The position numbers and the translations under genes were made by a program. From Providencia sp. PROV188 (GTDB lineage Bacteria; Pseudomonadota; Gammaproteobacteria; Enterobacterales; Enterobacteriaceae): a stretch of DNA of 64,000 nt. Location: assembly GCF_027595165.1 (NCBI RefSeq), contig NZ_CP097291.1, positions 1,674,001 through 1,738,000 of the forward strand. The letters run 5' to 3'. The notes under the pieces were generated by a model that was not told the DNA's origin, did no database searches, and saw nothing but the letters and a program-made list of their open reading frames with translations. Below are positions 8,304 to 18,482 of the stretch, in pieces. Positions within the stretch are counted from its first letter, which is position 1, and each line of letters begins with the position of its first letter.

Positions 8304-8864
8304 TTAATCAACCATTGGAATAACTAATTTACCCGGCTTGATTTCTAAACCTTTAGCGAGTTTTTTCGCAGTCGCTTCTGCGGCGCTGTTATCCGGGTTG
8401 AGCACATAGACAGGCTGAGTCGCGAAGAAGGTCTCAAGGGAGCTATTTAAATACGGGATCACCACTGAAATGGCGGTTTCCATATTTTCTGGTGTAATTT
8501 TATATTGGGTAATTTTCAGTTCTTTCAAATAGATAGAGCCTGTTTGTGCATCAAAAACAGGGCGTGCGGTTAAGGTCAGTGCAATATCGGCCGCCGCAGC
8601 ACCAAGCAGTGAATTCATTGTGACAGTGGCTTCGCCTTTTAATGCAATAATGCCTGGCTCGCTACGACCAATTTCTGATTGCAAGTTATGCAAGGTGATA
8701 TCCGCATCTGCAAACCCAGTAATGCCGATATTATTTTCGTACTTAACCTTGGTCGCAAGGTAACTGTTAATTTGTGATTCACTGATAGTAAATTCGGTTA
8801 ATTTGTCACAACCCGTGAGAATAAATAGCAATCCAAAGATAGATGCCAAGAAAATGTTTTTCAT
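8304..8864 (-). CDS. yceB: YceB family lipoprotein (DUF1439)
   Basis: This 186-residue protein has the E. coli YceB length. A short N-terminal hydrophobic stretch ends in the lipobox LTGC, giving a lipidated Cys near residue 19. The rest is a soluble domain with alternating hydrophobic strands, expected in the periplasm. Lipid-binding-like folds are known for the family; the biological role is unclear. The ATG at 8864 has GGAGTG six bases upstream; the GTG six bases before it is less likely. It lies 39 bases downstream of mdtH on the same strand, as in E. coli, except that grxB, which sits between them there, is missing. Confidence 0.88.
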   Translation of the reverse strand: MKNIFLASIFGLLFILTGCDKLTEFTISESQINSYLATKVKYENNIGITGFADADITLHNLQSEIGRSEPGIIALKGEATVTMNSLLGAAAADIALTLTARPVFDAQTGSIYLKELKITQYKITPENMETAISVVIPYLNSSLETFFATQPVYVLNPDNSAAEATAKKLAKGLEIKPGKLVIPMVD

Positions 8865-8903
8865 AATCACTCCTTTATACAGTAATAACCCAAGTGTAAC
8901 GTA

Positions 8904-10109
8904 TTACTGCCCGCTCAACATGACGGTTTCAATTTTTTTACGGTTAAATTGGCGATGAAGCGCCCACAAGGTGATAAAACCAATAGTGCCGAGCAAGAAC
9001 CAAGGAAGCTGAGGGATATTCCATTGGTGCCCAATATCGTACATCCAACCGCCACCGGTATAGCCAACGGCACCGCCTAGCGCAAGACCGAGTCGACTAA
9101 AGCCCATATAACTACCACGAGCGCGAGGGTCGGCAAGGGATGCACTCAGGGTCTCACGAGCAGGGTCGGCGGTGATAGTCCCCAAATAGAAAATACCAAT
9201 CAACACAAACAGAATATTGACCGATGTGGTCATACCGATAGGGAACATGCTCAGGCTCATTAAAAATAACCCTGCCATCAAACGTTGCTCTAAGCGGAAA
9301 TGTTTTTCGCTCCAACGGGCAATCGGATAAAGCAGTGTCAGGGAAATTGCCGCTTCAATGGCGTACATCCATTTCACTGCCGTTGGAGTTCCTGCCAATT
9401 CGTTAACGGCGATGGGAAACATCAGCATCACTTGTACTGACAGCATAAAGTAGCCAGAAAGCGTGATCACATAAGTCACAAAGCGGGTGTCTTTCAAGAC
9501 TCGACGCATCCCATCACGAATAGGGGCTTTGATGGTGGAAATGCGATAAGCAGGAAGTAGCCAAGCATTAAGTAGAGCCGCAATCACAAACACTGCCGCG
9601 CCAGCCCAGCAAACATAGTGGAAGTCATACTGTAAAAGCCAGCTACCAATTAATGCCCCAATCACCGCGCCAGCACTGTCCTGCATAAACAATAATGAAT
9701 AAAAACGCCCACGCTCATAAGGGCGGGTCAATTTAATCACTAAAGCGGTACGAGGAGGGTCAAACAAGGTGCCGCCAAGGGCAGACAATATACAAGAAAG
9801 CCATAACACCCAAGGATCATAAGCCAAAGCCATCAACACAAAGCCTGCGGCACGCAACAGCATCCCGATAATAATTAACGGTTTTGCACCAAATCGGTCG
9901 GCAATCGCGCCCCCAAAAATCCCAAATCCTTGCTGCACAAACTGGCGAAGTCCAAGGGCAAACCCAACCACCACAGCTGCCCAGCCAAGCTGCTCAACAA
10001 AGCGAATTGAAATTAAAGGGAAAACCACGAAAAAGCCAAGAACAACCAGCATATTATCGAGTAAAAGGAAATATTTGCCGAGGCTTCTTGCCCGTGATAC
10101 CTGCGCCAT
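8904..10109 (-). CDS. mdtH: MFS multidrug efflux transporter MdtH
   Basis: This 401-residue, twelve-helix major-facilitator transporter matches E. coli MdtH (402) almost throughout, including [20 protein letters not shown] near the N-terminus and the [17 protein letters not shown] block in the second half. It is a proton-driven drug exporter, linked to quinolone tolerance in E. coli. The frame extends upstream to 10232, but the extra 41 residues overlap an ERIC element and have no counterpart in MdtH, so the ATG at 10109 ([10 protein letters not shown]) is chosen. Divergent to rimJ as in E. coli. Confidence 0.92.
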   Translation of the reverse strand: MAQVSRARSLGKYFLLLDNMLVVLGFFVVFPLISIRFVEQLGWAAVVVGFALGLRQFVQQGFGIFGGAIADRFGAKPLIIIGMLLRAAGFVLMALAYDPWVLWLSCILSALGGTLFDPPRTALVIKLTRPYERGRFYSLLFMQDSAGAVIGALIGSWLLQYDFHYVCWAGAAVFVIAALLNAWLLPAYRISTIKAPIRDGMRRVLKDTRFVTYVITLSGYFMLSVQVMLMFPIAVNELAGTPTAVKWMYAIEAAISLTLLYPIARWSEKHFRLEQRLMAGLFLMSLSMFPIGMTTSVNILFVLIGIFYLGTITADPARETLSASLADPRARGSYMGFSRLGLALGGAVGYTGGGWMYDIGHQWNIPQLPWFLLGTIGFITLWALHRQFNRKKIETVMLSGQ

Positions 10110-10220
10110 GAAACACCATAAAAAAATAGTAACGGAAGGAATGATTCTTATTAATAGTATCAGGAGTTTGGCGGGAATGATGGTATATGCACCATGATAT
10201 TTTTTTATCGATAAATCCGT

Positions 10221-10336
10221 CATATTTCCCATTATAGGGGTGTTGGCTACGTTCGTTCGCCCTCGTCACATACTTGTGTATGCTCCAAGGGATTCACTCA
10301 CTTGCCGCCTACCTCTAATGTGAACTATTTTAAAGC
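10221..10336. repeat. ERIC element 2
   Basis: The core TCACATACTTGTGTATGCTCC and the following GGGATTCACTCACTTGCCGCC are very close to the ERIC consensus, and the right end is GTGAACTATTTTAAAG. It is about 116 bases long and lies in the mdtH-rimJ divergent gap. Exact ends are approximate because the arms are diverged. Confidence 0.85.
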
Positions 10337-10533
10337 GAAATATAATAGGGACATCGGAGGTTCCTGAAGTATTATTAGTTTATGTATTTCTAATGCTCTA
10401 GCTTAAGATGAAAAGCACGAAATAGGAGTATCTAGGGTTTATCTGTAAACATCAATCGTGAGTTTTTTACGGACACATGAAATAAAACAAAACCAACTGC
10501 TCAAAAAATGACTTAATTATAGAGAGAATTGAA

Positions 10534-10562
10534 TTAGTTAAGTGATAAATTTAAGTTATAAT
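10534..10562 (+). promoter_or_regulatory. Candidate rimJ promoter
   Basis: A perfect TATAAT (10557-10562) lies 17 bases after a weak TTAGTT. The rimJ ATG is about 48 bases further on. The rest of the gap from 10337 to 10533 is AT-rich with no gene seen. Confidence 0.35.
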
Positions 10563-10610
10563 TCAAACATCGAAAGTAAGACTGGTAACACTACTAATTA
10601 AGGGCTAACG

Positions 10611-11198
10611 ATGTTTGGTTATCGTTCAAATGAACCCAAAGTGCGTCTAATGACAGACAGAATGATTATCCGTTTAGCCTACGAACGAGATAATTACCGA
10701 CTTGCGGACTATTACAGCTTAAACAAAGAGTTCCTAACCCCATGGGAACCTACCCGTGACAACTCTCATTTTAACCCTTCAGGTTGGAACAACCGCCTAC
10801 ATGCCATGAGCGAAATGCATCGCCAAGGCAGCGCGTTTCATTTCCTTTTATTGGATAAAGATGAAAACGAAGTGATTGGCGTCGCGAATTTTAGCAATAT
10901 TTTACGCGGCTCCTTCCATGCGTGTTATCTGGGCTATTCGCTGGGTGAAAAATGGCAGGGACAGGGGCTGATGTACGAAGCTTTAACCCAAATTATTCGT
11001 TACATGCAAAAACACCAAGGCATGCACCGCATCATGGCGAATTACATGCCCCATAATATGCGCAGCGGTAACTTGCTCACTCGCCTAGGTTTTGAACGTG
11101 AAGGTTATGCAAAGCAGTATCTCGAAATTAATGGAGAATGGCGCGACCACGTCTTAACGGCATTAACCGACAATGAATGGAAGTCGACTAAAGCCTAA
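10611..11198 (+). CDS. rimJ: Ribosomal protein S5 alanine N-acetyltransferase
   Basis: This 195-residue GNAT protein matches E. coli RimJ (194). It transfers acetyl from acetyl-CoA to the N-terminal alanine of ribosomal protein S5. The acetyl-CoA-binding motif [14 protein letters not shown] and the [17 protein letters not shown] block (N-x-x-S/R-G...LGF) are both present. The mdtH-rimJ divergent pair and the following murJ match the E. coli region, although the genes yceH and mviM between rimJ and murJ in E. coli are missing. Confidence 0.95.
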   Translation: MFGYRSNEPKVRLMTDRMIIRLAYERDNYRLADYYSLNKEFLTPWEPTRDNSHFNPSGWNNRLHAMSEMHRQGSAFHFLLLDKDENEVIGVANFSNILRGSFHACYLGYSLGEKWQGQGLMYEALTQIIRYMQKHQGMHRIMANYMPHNMRSGNLLTRLGFEREGYAKQYLEINGEWRDHVLTALTDNEWKSTKA

Positions 11199-11276
11199 AC
11201 ATTTACTCTACAATCGTAGTCAGTTTTGCCATCCGCTGTTAAACTGCTGCGATTGTCTTCTTTTAGTCTAGCAATC

Positions 11277-12815
11277 ATGAATTTATTAAAATCTTTAGCG
11301 GCAGTCAGCTCGATGACGATGATGTCACGGGTTTTAGGCTTCATTCGTGACGCCATTATTGCCCGTGTATTTGGTGCGGGAGCGGCTTCTGATGCCTTCT
11401 TTGTCGCCTTTAAACTCCCTAACTTATTACGTCGAATTTTTGCTGAAGGGGCGTTTTCTCAAGCATTTGTTCCCATTCTTGCCGAATATAAAAACCAGCA
11501 GGGCGAAGAGGCCACGCGCACGTTTGTAGCCTATATTTCGGGGATGCTTACATTAGCATTGGCGATCGTGACGGTTGTCGGCATGTTTGCTGCGCCGTGG
11601 ATCATTTATGTGACGGCGCCGGGTTTTACCACGAATGCCGATAAATTTGCGCTAACGACAGATTTATTGCGTGTGACGTTCCCTTATATTTTCTTGATCT
11701 CATTGGCATCTTTAGCGGGTGCGATCCTTAATACGTGGAACCGCTTTTCGGTACCCGCGTTTGCACCGACGCTATTAAACGTCAGCATGATTTTCTTTGC
11801 AGCGTTCGCTGCGCCGTATTTTGACCCGCCGATTATGTCTCTGGCTTGGGCTGTTCTTGTTGGTGGTGTGCTGCAATTGGGTTACCAATTACCGCATTTA
11901 AAGAAAATCGGTATGTTGGTATTGCCACGTTTATCGTTCCACGATAGTGGCGTTTGGCGAGTAATGAAGATGATGGGACCGGCGATTATCGGGGTTTCTG
12001 TCGCGCAAATTTCATTAATTATTAACACGATCTTCGCCTCATTCCTGCAATCAGGTTCGGTATCATGGATGTATTATGCCGACCGCTTAATGGAGTTACC
12101 TTCAGGGGTGCTTGGTGTTGCACTGGGTACCATCCTATTGCCATCGCTCTCTAAAAGTTTTACTAGCGGAAATCACCAAGAATATCGCCATTTAATGGAT
12201 TGGGGATTACGTTTATGTTTATTACTGGCACTACCGTGTGCGGTAGGGCTAGCGATACTATCTGAAGCGTTAACGGTTTCGCTTTTCCAATATGACAAAT
12301 TTACCGCTCACGACTCCTTGATGACCCAGTATGCATTAATGGCGTATTGTGTGGGCTTAACGGGGATGATCTTAGTGAAAATCTTGGCGCCAGGTTTCTA
12401 TTCACGCCAAAATATTCGTACTCCTGTAAGAATTGCGATAGTCACTTTGATTCTGACTCAGTTAATGAACTTAGCCTTTATTGGGCCTCTGCAACATGCA
12501 GGTCTAGCCCTGTCTATTGGGCTGGCGGCGTGTTTTAACGCCGGTGTTTTGTATTGGCAGTTACGCAAGCAAGATATTTTCCAACCGCTAGCAGGCTGGC
12601 GTGGTTTCTTAGTTAAATTGTTTGTTGCCTTGGCGGTGATGGTTGTGGTGCTATTTGGCGTACTACACTTTATGCCACCGTGGCAAGACGGCAATATGCT
12701 GATGCGCATGTTACGTTTGATGGGGGTAGTGATTATTGGAGCAGGGAGCTATTTTGTGGCGCTGTATCTATTAGGCTTCCGCCCGCGTGACTTTATGAAG
12801 CGCAGTATTGCGTAG
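11277..12815 (+). CDS. murJ: Lipid II flippase MurJ
   Basis: This 512-residue integral membrane protein has the E. coli MurJ length (511) and a MATE/MOP-type fold of about 14 helices. It flips lipid II across the inner membrane for peptidoglycan synthesis and is essential in E. coli. The N-terminal [20 protein letters not shown] and the [25 protein letters not shown] block are diagnostic. The frame opens at 11226, but the ATG at 11277 aligns with the E. coli start. No clear terminator separates it from rimJ, 78 bases upstream, so co-transcription is possible. Confidence 0.95.
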   Translation: MNLLKSLAAVSSMTMMSRVLGFIRDAIIARVFGAGAASDAFFVAFKLPNLLRRIFAEGAFSQAFVPILAEYKNQQGEEATRTFVAYISGMLTLALAIVTVVGMFAAPWIIYVTAPGFTTNADKFALTTDLLRVTFPYIFLISLASLAGAILNTWNRFSVPAFAPTLLNVSMIFFAAFAAPYFDPPIMSLAWAVLVGGVLQLGYQLPHLKKIGMLVLPRLSFHDSGVWRVMKMMGPAIIGVSVAQISLIINTIFASFLQSGSVSWMYYADRLMELPSGVLGVALGTILLPSLSKSFTSGNHQEYRHLMDWGLRLCLLLALPCAVGLAILSEALTVSLFQYDKFTAHDSLMTQYALMAYCVGLTGMILVKILAPGFYSRQNIRTPVRIAIVTLILTQLMNLAFIGPLQHAGLALSIGLAACFNAGVLYWQLRKQDIFQPLAGWRGFLVKLFVALAVMVVVLFGVLHFMPPWQDGNMLMRMLRLMGVVIIGAGSYFVALYLLGFRPRDFMKRSIA

Positions 12816-12852
12816 TTCTTAATTCGCATATGTATTAGCTTTACATCGAACA

Positions 12853-12878
12853 AACTCCCCCCTCAATCGAGGGGGAGT
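12853..12878. terminator. GC-rich hairpin between convergent murJ and amtB
   Basis: ACTCCCC(CC)TC pairs with GAGGGGGAGT around AATC with one bulged C. There is no long T-run on either side, so it may terminate weakly in both directions. Confidence 0.45.
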
Positions 12879-12884
12879 AGACAA

Positions 12885-14177
12885 TTACGGATGATAAGCA
12901 CGCTCGCCATGAGTGGTAAGATCCAACCCATCGCACTCTTCCTCTGGGGAAACCCGCAGACCAACTAACTTATCAGCTAGTTTAAAGGCGATAAATGCCA
13001 CTACACCCGACCATACAATGGTAACCACAATACTTTCAATCTGAACAAATACTTGATGGGATAACGTGACGTTGTCACGATAACCAAGTCCCCCAAACAG
13101 CGTCGAGGTAAATACGCCTGTGAGTATGCAACCAATAATACCGCAGGTGCCATGGATACCAAAAACATCGCACACATCATCGGCTTTTAACCAACGTTTT
13201 AAGACGACAACGCCCCAAAGCCCAATAATTCCCCCGACAACACCAATAACAAGTGCACCAATAGGACCAACAGTACCGGCCGCAGGTGTGATAGCGACTA
13301 ATCCAGAGATACAACCGGAGCAGCTTCCAAGCATGGAGGGTTTTCCTCTCAATAACCACTCAGTAAATGTCCATGAAAGGATAGCGCCAGCCGTGGCAAT
13401 CACTGTGTTAATAAACGCCAGTGCGGCAATATTATTGGCACTGCCTGCGGAGCCTGCGTTAAAGCCAAACCACCCAATATATAGTACAGCGGTACCCATA
13501 AAGACCATCGGTAAGTTATGGGGCTTTAGCACCACTTGGCTGTAGTCACTACGTTTACCCAGCAAATAGGCACCGACCAATGCAGCGACAGCGGCGTTAA
13601 TGTGCACCACGGTTCCGCCTGCAAAATCGAGAGCGCCATCATCCGCCAGCCATCCACCTTCAGCCCACACCATATGCGCGATAGGTACATAAGAGAACGT
13701 AAACCAAATCACGGTAAAAATAAGAAGTGCAGAGAAACGCACGCGTTCTCCCAGTGCTCCGACAATTAATGCGAGGGTAATAACCGCAAATGAGCCTTGG
13801 AAGGCAACATGGATATATCGATTAATGGAACCCGATAAATCGTCGATGGACATCGCGCTTAGAAACGTTAAAGAGCCATCCCCAAAGATTTTATTTCCTG
13901 CGGTGAAAGCGAGGCTATAGCCGAATACAAACCAAAGAATAATCACCACACTAAAAATCAGCATTACTTGGGTGATCAGCGATAACACGTTTTTGCTGCG
14001 TAATAATCCGCCATAAAACAGTGCAATGCCGGGGATGGTCATAAAAAATACCAACGCTGTGCAGATCAACATAAAGGCGTTATCGGCTTTATCAACGGCA
14101 TTCACTTCCGACGCATAGGCGGGAAGTGCGAAATAACTTAAGGCGAAGAGTGCGGCAGGTAACCATAATCGTCTCAT
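12885..14177 (-). CDS. amtB: Ammonium channel AmtB
   Basis: This 430-residue Amt/Rh-family channel conducts ammonium/ammonia across the inner membrane. Residues 1-22 form a cleavable signal peptide ending AYA, as in E. coli AmtB, followed by eleven hydrophobic segments. The twin-histidine pore residues lie in the FSYVPIAHMVW and GIHGTCGIIG motifs, and ADNAFMLICTALVFFMTIPG is the family N-terminal signature. The start follows GGGAGATAAATA. It lies 12 bases after glnK on the same strand, the conserved glnK-amtB operon in which uridylylation-controlled GlnK gates the channel. Confidence 0.96.
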   Translation of the reverse strand: MRRLWLPAALFALSYFALPAYASEVNAVDKADNAFMLICTALVFFMTIPGIALFYGGLLRSKNVLSLITQVMLIFSVVIILWFVFGYSLAFTAGNKIFGDGSLTFLSAMSIDDLSGSINRYIHVAFQGSFAVITLALIVGALGERVRFSALLIFTVIWFTFSYVPIAHMVWAEGGWLADDGALDFAGGTVVHINAAVAALVGAYLLGKRSDYSQVVLKPHNLPMVFMGTAVLYIGWFGFNAGSAGSANNIAALAFINTVIATAGAILSWTFTEWLLRGKPSMLGSCSGCISGLVAITPAAGTVGPIGALVIGVVGGIIGLWGVVVLKRWLKADDVCDVFGIHGTCGIIGCILTGVFTSTLFGGLGYRDNVTLSHQVFVQIESIVVTIVWSGVVAFIAFKLADKLVGLRVSPEEECDGLDLTTHGERAYHP

Positions 14178-14189
14178 TATTTATCTCCC

Positions 14190-14528
14190 TTAGAGTGCGT
14201 CATCGCCGGATTCGCTGGTACGAATGCGAACAGCTTGTAGAAGTTCAAAAACAAACAGCTTTCCATCCCCCACTTTCCCCGTATCTGCGGTACGAATGAT
14301 CGCATCGAGAGCGGGTTCCAGTAGGTCATCGCTGATAGCGATTTCCATTTTGGTTTTGGGTAGAAAACTCACTTCATATTCCGCACCACGGTAAAGCTCC
14401 GCGTGACCTTTCTGTCTGCCATATCCTTTGACTTCACAGATGGTCATCCCTTGTATTCCTAATTCAGTGAGTGCTTCACGAACATCTTCTAATTTGAACG
14501 GTTTAATAATTGCGATGATGTACTTCAT
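14190..14528 (-). CDS. glnK: Nitrogen regulatory PII protein GlnK
   Basis: This 112-residue protein has the exact PII length. The T-loop GRQKGHAELYRGAEYEV carries the uridylylation site Tyr51, the B-loop reads TGKVGDGKLFV, and the C-terminus IRTSESGDDAL is typical. The upstream in-frame extension to 14582 has no PII homology and covers the promoter, so the ATG at 14528 is used. Being first gene of an operon with amtB, under a sigma-54 promoter with NtrC sites, it is GlnK rather than GlnB. It senses ATP/ADP, 2-oxoglutarate and, through uridylylation, glutamine. Confidence 0.95.
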   Translation of the reverse strand: MKYIIAIIKPFKLEDVREALTELGIQGMTICEVKGYGRQKGHAELYRGAEYEVSFLPKTKMEIAISDDLLEPALDAIIRTADTGKVGDGKLFVFELLQAVRIRTSESGDDAL

Positions 14529-14565
14529 AAATCCCCCTGTCTTTTTGAAAAGGCAAAAGAGATAA

Positions 14566-14581
14566 AGCAAGCATCGTGCCA
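14566..14581 (-). promoter_or_regulatory. Sigma-54 (RpoN) promoter of glnK-amtB
   Basis: The minus strand reads TGGCACGATGCTTGCT, a perfect match to the -24/-12 consensus TGGCAC-N5-TTGCW. It lies about 37 bases upstream of the chosen glnK start. Confidence 0.9.
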
Positions 14582-14644
14582 AATGTTAAATTTCTGTTTT
14601 TTAGGGTGTAATGGATTGAAATGGGGAGAAATAATGAGAGGTTG

Positions 14645-14661
14645 CTCACCAATTAAGTGCA
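14645..14661 (-). promoter_or_regulatory. NtrC (GlnG) binding site, proximal
   Basis: The minus strand reads TGCACTTAATTGGTGAG, 13 of 17 matches by eye to TGCACTAAAATGGTGCA. It lies about 65-80 bases upstream of the sigma-54 promoter, a normal enhancer position. Confidence 0.7.
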
Positions 14662-14685
14662 AGCTGTCTATTGATTACAAAAAAT

Positions 14686-14702
14686 TGCTCAAAAATAGTG
14701 CA
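14686..14702 (-). promoter_or_regulatory. NtrC (GlnG) binding site, distal
   Basis: The minus strand reads TGCACTATTTTTGAGCA, close to the NtrC dyad consensus. Its centre is 41 bases, about four helical turns, from the proximal site, so two NtrC dimers would lie on the same DNA face. Confidence 0.7.
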
Positions 14703-14743
14703 AAAAAGAGAGGGGAAAGGGGGGCGTGAGAAGTGAAAAGTAA

Positions 14744-14768
14744 AAAGCCCACCGAAGTGGGCTTTAAA
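14744..14768 (-). terminator. Intrinsic terminator of argS
   Basis: On the minus strand AAAGCCCAC pairs with GTGGGCTTT around a four-base TTCG loop (CGAA on the plus strand), followed by a T-run. It ends about 15 bases after the argS stop. Confidence 0.85.
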
Positions 14769-14782
14769 CAAAAGAATAAAAC

Positions 14783-16513
14783 TTACATTCTTTCGACGGT
14801 TTCGATACCTAACGTATCCAGACCCGCTTTTAGGGTTTTTTGCGTTAATAAAGCCAGTTTTAAACGGCTTTGACGCTGTGCATCGGTATCTGCGGACAAA
14901 ATAGGGCAATGTTCATAGAAACTAGAGAACAGACCCGCTAAGTCATACAGATAAGCACACATAACGTGTGGCGTACCTTCACGTGCAACCGTTAAGATTG
15001 TCTCTTCAAACTGCATTAAACGTGTTGCTAATGCCATTTCGTGTGGCGCTTCTAATACGATTGGCAGGGTTAAATCTGCTTCGGTAATGTCTGCTTTTTT
15101 GAAGATAGAGGCAACGCGGGTATAGGCATATTGCATATATGGCGCGGTGTTACCTTCAAAGGCTAACATATTGTCCCAATCGAAAATGTAGTCAGTGGTA
15201 CGGTTTTTAGACAGGTCAGCATATTTAACCGCGCCGATACCCACGACATTTGCAAGATTCAGTAATTCTTCTTCCGCCATATCCGGGTTTTTCTCACGGA
15301 TCAGCGTTTGGGCGCGTTCAACGGCTTCATCTAACAGGTCGGACAGACGAACAGTACCGCCTGAACGGGTTTTGAATGGCTTACCGTCTTTTCCTAGCAT
15401 CATTCCGAACATATGGTGCTCAAGCGCCATGGATTCTGGAATATAGCCCGCTTTACGGACGATAGTCCAAGCTTGCATTAAATGTTGATGCTGGCGGGAG
15501 TCGATGTAATACAAAGAGCGATCCGCATGCAAGGTTTCATAACGGTATTTTGCACAGGCGATGTCGGTGGTGGTGTACAGGAAACCGCCATCTTTCTTCT
15601 GGACGATAACGCCCATCGGTTCGCCTTCCTTGTTTTTGAATTCATCAAGGAAAACGACGGTTGCACCTTCGCTTTCTACGGCTAAACCTTTGGCTTTTAA
15701 GTCAGCAACGATGCCTGGTAGCATGCTGTTATACAGGCTTTCACCCATCACATCATCTTCCGTTAACGTGACGTTTAAACGGCGATAAGTTTCTTGGTTC
15801 TGTTGCATGGTGATATCAACCAGTTTACGCCACATTTTACGGCAGTATTCATCACCAGATTGTAGTTTCACCACGTAACCACGGGCACGAACGGCAAAGT
15901 CTTCATCTTCGTCGTAATGTTTTTTCGCTTCGCGATAGAATTCTTCGAGGTCTGAAAGCGCCATATCGCTGGCATCTTCATTTTGCACTTTTTCTAAGTA
16001 AGCAATCAGCATCCCAAATTGTGTGCCCCAGTCACCCACGTGGTTAGCGCGGATTACTTTGTGACCGATAAACTCTTGGGTACGTGCTGCAGCATCACCA
16101 ATAATCGTGGAGCGCAAATGACCAACGTGCATCTGTTTTGCAACGTTAGGCGCGGAGTAGTCAATCACGATGGTTTCGGCTTTAACTGGTGCTAGGCCTA
16201 AACGGTCGCTGGTCAGCGCGTTTTCTGCGTGAGTGGCAATCCATGTTGGGTCGATAAAAATGTTGATGAAACCGGGACCGGCGATTTCAATTTTAGATGC
16301 GATACCTTCGAGATCTAATTGGCTGACAATTTGCTCGGCCAGTTGTCGGGGAGGCAGACCCATTTTTTTCGCAGCTCCCATCACGCCGTTAGCCTGATAG
16401 TCACCAAATTGCGCTTTAGCTGATTGACGAACAAGGGCGTCACAGCCTTCTGGAGCTCCCGCTGCTAGCATTGCAGCACTGATTTTATCTGAAAGAATAG
16501 CCTGAATATTCAC
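14783..16513 (-). CDS. argS: Arginyl-tRNA synthetase
   Basis: This 576-residue class I synthetase matches E. coli ArgS (577). It charges tRNA-Arg. The N-terminal Add-1 domain ([12 protein letters not shown]) is followed by the HIGH-type motif [12 protein letters not shown] near residues 121-132. As in most bacterial ArgS a canonical KMSKS is lacking; [18 protein letters not shown] occupies its place. The C-terminus (GIETVERM) holds the DALR anticodon-binding domain. It is divergent to yecM, as in E. coli, where argS, yecM and cutC are neighbours. Confidence 0.97.
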   Translation of the reverse strand: MNIQAILSDKISAAMLAAGAPEGCDALVRQSAKAQFGDYQANGVMGAAKKMGLPPRQLAEQIVSQLDLEGIASKIEIAGPGFINIFIDPTWIATHAENALTSDRLGLAPVKAETIVIDYSAPNVAKQMHVGHLRSTIIGDAAARTQEFIGHKVIRANHVGDWGTQFGMLIAYLEKVQNEDASDMALSDLEEFYREAKKHYDEDEDFAVRARGYVVKLQSGDEYCRKMWRKLVDITMQQNQETYRRLNVTLTEDDVMGESLYNSMLPGIVADLKAKGLAVESEGATVVFLDEFKNKEGEPMGVIVQKKDGGFLYTTTDIACAKYRYETLHADRSLYYIDSRQHQHLMQAWTIVRKAGYIPESMALEHHMFGMMLGKDGKPFKTRSGGTVRLSDLLDEAVERAQTLIREKNPDMAEEELLNLANVVGIGAVKYADLSKNRTTDYIFDWDNMLAFEGNTAPYMQYAYTRVASIFKKADITEADLTLPIVLEAPHEMALATRLMQFEETILTVAREGTPHVMCAYLYDLAGLFSSFYEHCPILSADTDAQRQSRLKLALLTQKTLKAGLDTLGIETVERM

Positions 16514-16688
16514 CGGATTACCTTAAATAACGAACATAGTTACCGCATTGTGCCATTTCATGGGCGTAACTAAAAGGTGGAAGAGAAAAAACGGCAGGTT
16601 TTATACCATATTTTGGGGGAGTCGTGCTACAGTCTGGCACTTGTTTCACTTTTTATTATCTTTGTTTTTTATCAATAGAGTTATGTGA

Positions 16689-17243
16689 ATGTTAGATTTC
16701 GATAAAATCCCTCAGTTAAATGATTTGTGGTGTGACCTACCTTATTTTGAAAAAAAAGTGACGGCAATGGCGCACGCACTCGGCTTATCTTTGACAGATT
16801 ATGTGATTGACCATATTTCTGTACGTTGCCATCATCAGGAAACCGCAGAGCGTTGGCATGATGGGCTATTGCAATGCGCCGAGTTACTTTCAGATAACTT
16901 GATTAACGGTCGCCCAATTCGTCTTTATGACCTGAAAAAGCCCATTCAAGTTGCTGGGCAGGATGTTTATATTATCGAGCTGCCTTTTCCAAAAGATAAA
17001 ATCTATCCTCAAGAGAGCTGGGAACATATTGAAATGGTCATTGATGTCGCGCCAGAATTATTGGAAGAGACAGCGCGTCGTTTATTACCGGACACACTAC
17101 CGGAGGGCTACTCCTATAAAGTGAGCCAACCTAAAGGTCAGCAAGAAAGACTGCCAAATCCGACTTTGGCCGTGACAAACGGCTTAGTTACCCTCAAATA
17201 TCACCCATTTTCCCTTAGAAACATCGTTGAAAGCGAAAAATAA
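16689..17243 (+). CDS. yecM: VOC-family protein YecM
   Basis: This 184-residue protein corresponds to E. coli YecM (188). It has the vicinal-oxygen-chelate-type fold expected of a metal-binding protein; VIDHISVRC and SWEHIEMVID carry conserved His/Glu residues in metal-ligand positions. No enzymatic activity is established for the family. The neighbours argS (divergent) and cutC (downstream, same strand) match E. coli and support the assignment. The ATG at 16689 is used; upstream sequence is AT-rich without a strong ribosome site. Confidence 0.9.
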   Translation: MLDFDKIPQLNDLWCDLPYFEKKVTAMAHALGLSLTDYVIDHISVRCHHQETAERWHDGLLQCAELLSDNLINGRPIRLYDLKKPIQVAGQDVYIIELPFPKDKIYPQESWEHIEMVIDVAPELLEETARRLLPDTLPEGYSYKVSQPKGQQERLPNPTLAVTNGLVTLKYHPFSLRNIVESEK

Positions 17244-17420
17244 GTGATGCAATTAACGTTATTGATCATTATTTAGAGCCAACTCTAAATGGTGTGATAT
17301 CACGCAGATAACATTTAACAAAAAGTGGCATAGTTAGTTGAATGCCTAATAAAAAGCACGTTTTGGCCCTCAATTTTCAGCTCATATTCTACTGAGCTTA
17401 TGACCATTTTGGAGATCTTC

Positions 17421-18182
17421 ATGGCGAAACTGGAAATTTGCTGTTTTGGTATAGAATGCGCCGAAGTCGCGCAAGAATATGGTGCAAATCGCATTGAGCT
17501 CTGTTCGGGGGCAGCAGATGGGGGGCTAACACCAAGCTACGGCTATTTAAAACTGGCGAGAGAGAAACTTCATATACCTGTTCATCCCATTATTCGTCCT
17601 CGTGGTGGCGATTTCTGCTATAACGTGAGTGAATTTGATGTGATCCGTGAAGATTTACAGATGATCAAGGAGATGGGGTTTCCCGGCGCAGTGGTGGGGA
17701 TCTTAGATACAGAAGGGCGCATTGATATCGAACGGATGCAGACCTTAATGGAAATTGCGAATGGAATGGAGATTACTTTCCATCGTGCTTTTGATATGTG
17801 TATCAATCCGTTACTGGCATTAGAGCAACTTAAAAACCTTGGGGTGGCACGTATTTTAACATCCGGTCAGCAACAAAGTGCTGAGTTAGGTTTGCCGCTA
17901 CTGAAAGAGTTGCACGAAAAAAGCCGTGAAATTAATGGTCCAATCATTATGGCTGGTGCGGGGGTTCGGTTGGCAAATATGACCAAGTTTATGGAAATTG
18001 GTCTAACGGAAGTGCACAGCTCCGCAGGGAAAACTGTCCCTTCCAGTATGAATTACCGCAAAGCTGGTGTAACTATGGCATCGAACAGTGAAACCGATGA
18101 GTTCACACACTACTGTGTGGATGGACCAACGGTGGAAGCGATGATGGACTTTATTTCTATAACGGAAAAAGTTCCGGCGTAA
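17421..18182 (+). CDS. cutC: CutC family protein
   Basis: This 253-residue TIM-barrel protein belongs to the CutC family, historically linked to copper homeostasis although that role in E. coli is disputed. [25 protein letters not shown] at the N-terminus (shown in part as the IELC strand) and [13 protein letters not shown] are diagnostic. The ATG at 17421 (MAKLEICC) has TTGGAGATCTTC before it and aligns with E. coli CutC; the in-frame ATG at 17400 would add seven residues. It lies 177 bases after yecM. Confidence 0.93.
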   Translation: MAKLEICCFGIECAEVAQEYGANRIELCSGAADGGLTPSYGYLKLAREKLHIPVHPIIRPRGGDFCYNVSEFDVIREDLQMIKEMGFPGAVVGILDTEGRIDIERMQTLMEIANGMEITFHRAFDMCINPLLALEQLKNLGVARILTSGQQQSAELGLPLLKELHEKSREINGPIIMAGAGVRLANMTKFMEIGLTEVHSSAGKTVPSSMNYRKAGVTMASNSETDEFTHYCVDGPTVEAMMDFISITEKVPA

Positions 18183-18234
18183 ATCATAAATTCGGAATAG
18201 GACTGACTGAATTTGTGATAGGGAGAGTTAAGAT

Positions 18235-18418
18235 AGGGAGGCTAATAACCTCCCTGAGGTTGATGACAAAGAGGGGTAAAAGCGTGGTTTTTCCCTCTTT
18301 GTGTTATCAGGCGAAAATCAATGAATTGATTTTCCTTGTTAATTTTACAACCCCAAAAGAGCCATTTCCAAACCTGATGGGTTTGTCAATGGTCTAAGGG
18401 AGGTTAAATACCTCCCTT
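18235..18418 (+). other. Array of five hairpins between cutC and the next gene (possible structured RNA)
   Basis: Five consecutive inverted repeats were read by eye: AGGGAGG/CCTCCCT (18235-18255), ACAAAGAGGG/CCCTCTTTGT (18266-18302), GAAAATCAAT/ATTGATTTTC (18313-18334), CCATT..CAAACC/GGTTTG..AATGG (18362-18392) and AAGGGAGG/CCTCCCTT (18396-18418). The last is followed by TTGTTTTTAG and looks like an intrinsic terminator. The first and last stems are nearly the same sequence, so they could also pair with each other at long range. No protein frame is convincing here. It could be a cutC 3'UTR-derived small RNA, an autonomous small RNA, or a repeat element. Confidence 0.45.
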
Positions 18419-18482
18419 TGTTTTTAGATTTTTGAACTGAGTAAAAACTAAAAACCGCTGAATGAATTTTAAGGAAAAAATC

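Noticed and set aside
18215..18397. 60-codon frame between cutC and the secreted-protein gene
   Set aside because: It covers the hairpin array and has no ribosome site; the RNA structure explains the region better.
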